A stretch of 64,000 nt of DNA, taken from contig JAIWND010000022.1 of assembly GCA_025330725.1 (NCBI GenBank), positions 434,001 to 498,000 on the forward strand. The letters run 5' to 3'. Under the pieces are notes generated by a model that was not told where the DNA came from, did no database searches, and worked only from the letters and a program-made list of their open reading frames with translations. The stretch comes from Chlamydoabsidia padenii (lineage: Eukaryota; Mucoromycota; Mucoromycetes; Mucorales; Cunninghamellaceae). Both the position numbers and the translations under genes were made by a program. How positions within the stretch are numbered: the stretch's first letter is position 1; each line of letters starts with the position of its first letter. Shown one piece after another: positions 63,043-64,000 of the stretch.

Positions 63043-64000
63043 CTAGGCTAGGGCACCGCAAGTGATCAAAGACATAAAGCTATGCCAGAATCCACGATCG
63101 TTCTTTTGTTGTTGTTGTGGCTGTTGTAATTGTTGCGGTGTTTGTGCTGGTATATCTTGATGTGCTGAAGTCACTTGTAATCCATGTTGAGGTGAAGGTG
63201 GCATTACTGGTGGTTTCACTTCATCCATCAATCCTTGGCTCGATTGATGGTGTTGTTGTTGTTGCTGTTGTTGTTGAGAATGGTGTCGTTTTGCTGATAC
63301 TTGTTGTTGTTGTTGCTGTTGAGGTATGCGTCGTCCTTGATTTGATTCACGAGTATGGCGATGTCGGCTCATGGTCTGTATATATATATATATATATATG
63401 GAGAAGATCAAGAGGAGTTGGATTAGTATGACAGGATATGTATATGTTTAGTATGAGTTAAATTACCTCCCAGCCTTTGCCATGGTTTAATAAACACCAA
63501 TCGTAAACACCATCGTCGGTTTCATTGTTGTTACGAAGGACCTTGTTAAACAATTCCCGTAAGAATTCATAATCAGGAGTTTCTTCAAAACCAAGTTTGC
63601 GCACGTATTGTAGATAGACACCGAATTCCTCTAATTGAATCATATCATGGTTAGTCAATGTATGTATAAAGGAATGAGCATCATTTAATTATAGATTTTA
63701 CCTGGATAGTTGGCACAAAGTTCCTTGATTGGTGTAGATTGTTTCTTTTCACCAATCTTTTCATACTTTTGTTTGTTGGTAGCAGCCTTGAGTCCTTGCC
63801 ATGGTAGAGATCCACGTAAAAAGTACATAAACACATGACCCAATGATTCCAAATCATCTCGTCTTGATTGTTCTATTAAAAAAAAAAAAAAAGACATTAG
63901 TACATTAGCATTAACAATAAGTATCATTGCCTTCTTCTTCTTCTTCTTACCTCGTCCTAAATGGGTATTGATACTCATGTATCTTGCTGTTCCAGATAAA
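63043..64000 (-). CDS. Casein kinase I, Yck-like (3' part, cut by the window edge)
   Basis: The gene enters from beyond the right edge; only C-terminal exons are inside. The kinase part shows [20 protein letters not shown], with the CK1-typical [16 protein letters not shown], then [32 protein letters not shown] follows, then the long tail-ward block [20 protein letters not shown] and [16 protein letters not shown], as in plasma-membrane Yck1/2. The C-terminus is Gln-rich (CAG/CAA tracts) and ends [15 protein letters not shown], with one Cys rather than the Cys-Cys palmitoylation end of yeast Yck. The N-terminal lobe and ATP-binding Lys lie outside the window. Confidence 0.9.

Overview
This is a nuclear fungal window, most likely from Mucoromycota (Mucorales-like). 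The genes are compact and intron-rich, with short GT-AG introns of about 50-100 nt and ACTAAT-like branch sites. Intergenic DNA is AT-rich and full of homopolymers. The gene content fits this: TMS1/SERINC, PRM10-type ThrE, Cym1, isocitrate lyase, a BTG/Tob protein and a GDP-fucose-type transporter. The genus cannot be fixed by eye.

Layout from left to right. 1-705: three tandem copies of a dispersed repeat. 1418-3469 (-): TMS1/SERINC membrane protein. 4428-6315 (+): ThrE/PRM10 transporter. 6.3-8.1 kb: short repeats and one doubtful ORF. 8095-9242 (-): low-complexity protein. 10034-20877 (-): a giant gene of about 27 exons coding for ankyrin repeats, a WGR domain, a PARP regulatory domain, a complete PARP catalytic domain and an unusual Cys/acidic tail. 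21647-22971 (-): NAD glycerol-3-phosphate dehydrogenase. 25158-27149 (+): tail-anchored fatty aldehyde dehydrogenase. 27598-29083 (-): J-domain protein fused to a TMEM185-like membrane region. 29286-31555 (-): aspartyl aminopeptidase. 32452-32817 (+): 81-aa membrane protein. 33009-33736 (-): BTG/Tob. 34194-35687 (+): RNase P/MRP subunit RPP40. 36012-37610 (+): protein disulfide isomerase. 37937-38585 (+): Cys-rich, probably GPI-anchored protein. 38.9-39.4 kb: inverted copies of the left-end repeat.

Right half. 39607-41203 (-): ethanolamine-phosphate cytidylyltransferase. 41359-42925 (-): MYST acetyltransferase. 43194-45759 (-): phosphoglucomutase-2/phosphopentomutase. 47461-51491 (+): presequence protease. 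52587-54448 (+): isocitrate lyase. 56638-56708 (+): tRNA-Gly(GCC). 57801-59074 (-): nucleotide-sugar transporter. 59494-62230 (+): topoisomerase III. 63043 to the right edge (-): casein kinase I, cut by the window.

The genes are mostly unrelated housekeeping genes and do not form a cluster. Loose themes are ER and secretory work (PDI, J-protein, fucose transporter, phosphatidylethanolamine synthesis), carbon metabolism (GPD1, ICL, ALDH, PGM) and nucleic-acid upkeep (PARP, TOP3, RPP40, MYST). The two observations most worth following are the giant tankyrase-like PARP and a recurring 12-bp element, TTTCAAATCCCG in either orientation. That element sits about 75-120 bp upstream of many start codons, and it is also carried inside the dispersed repeats.
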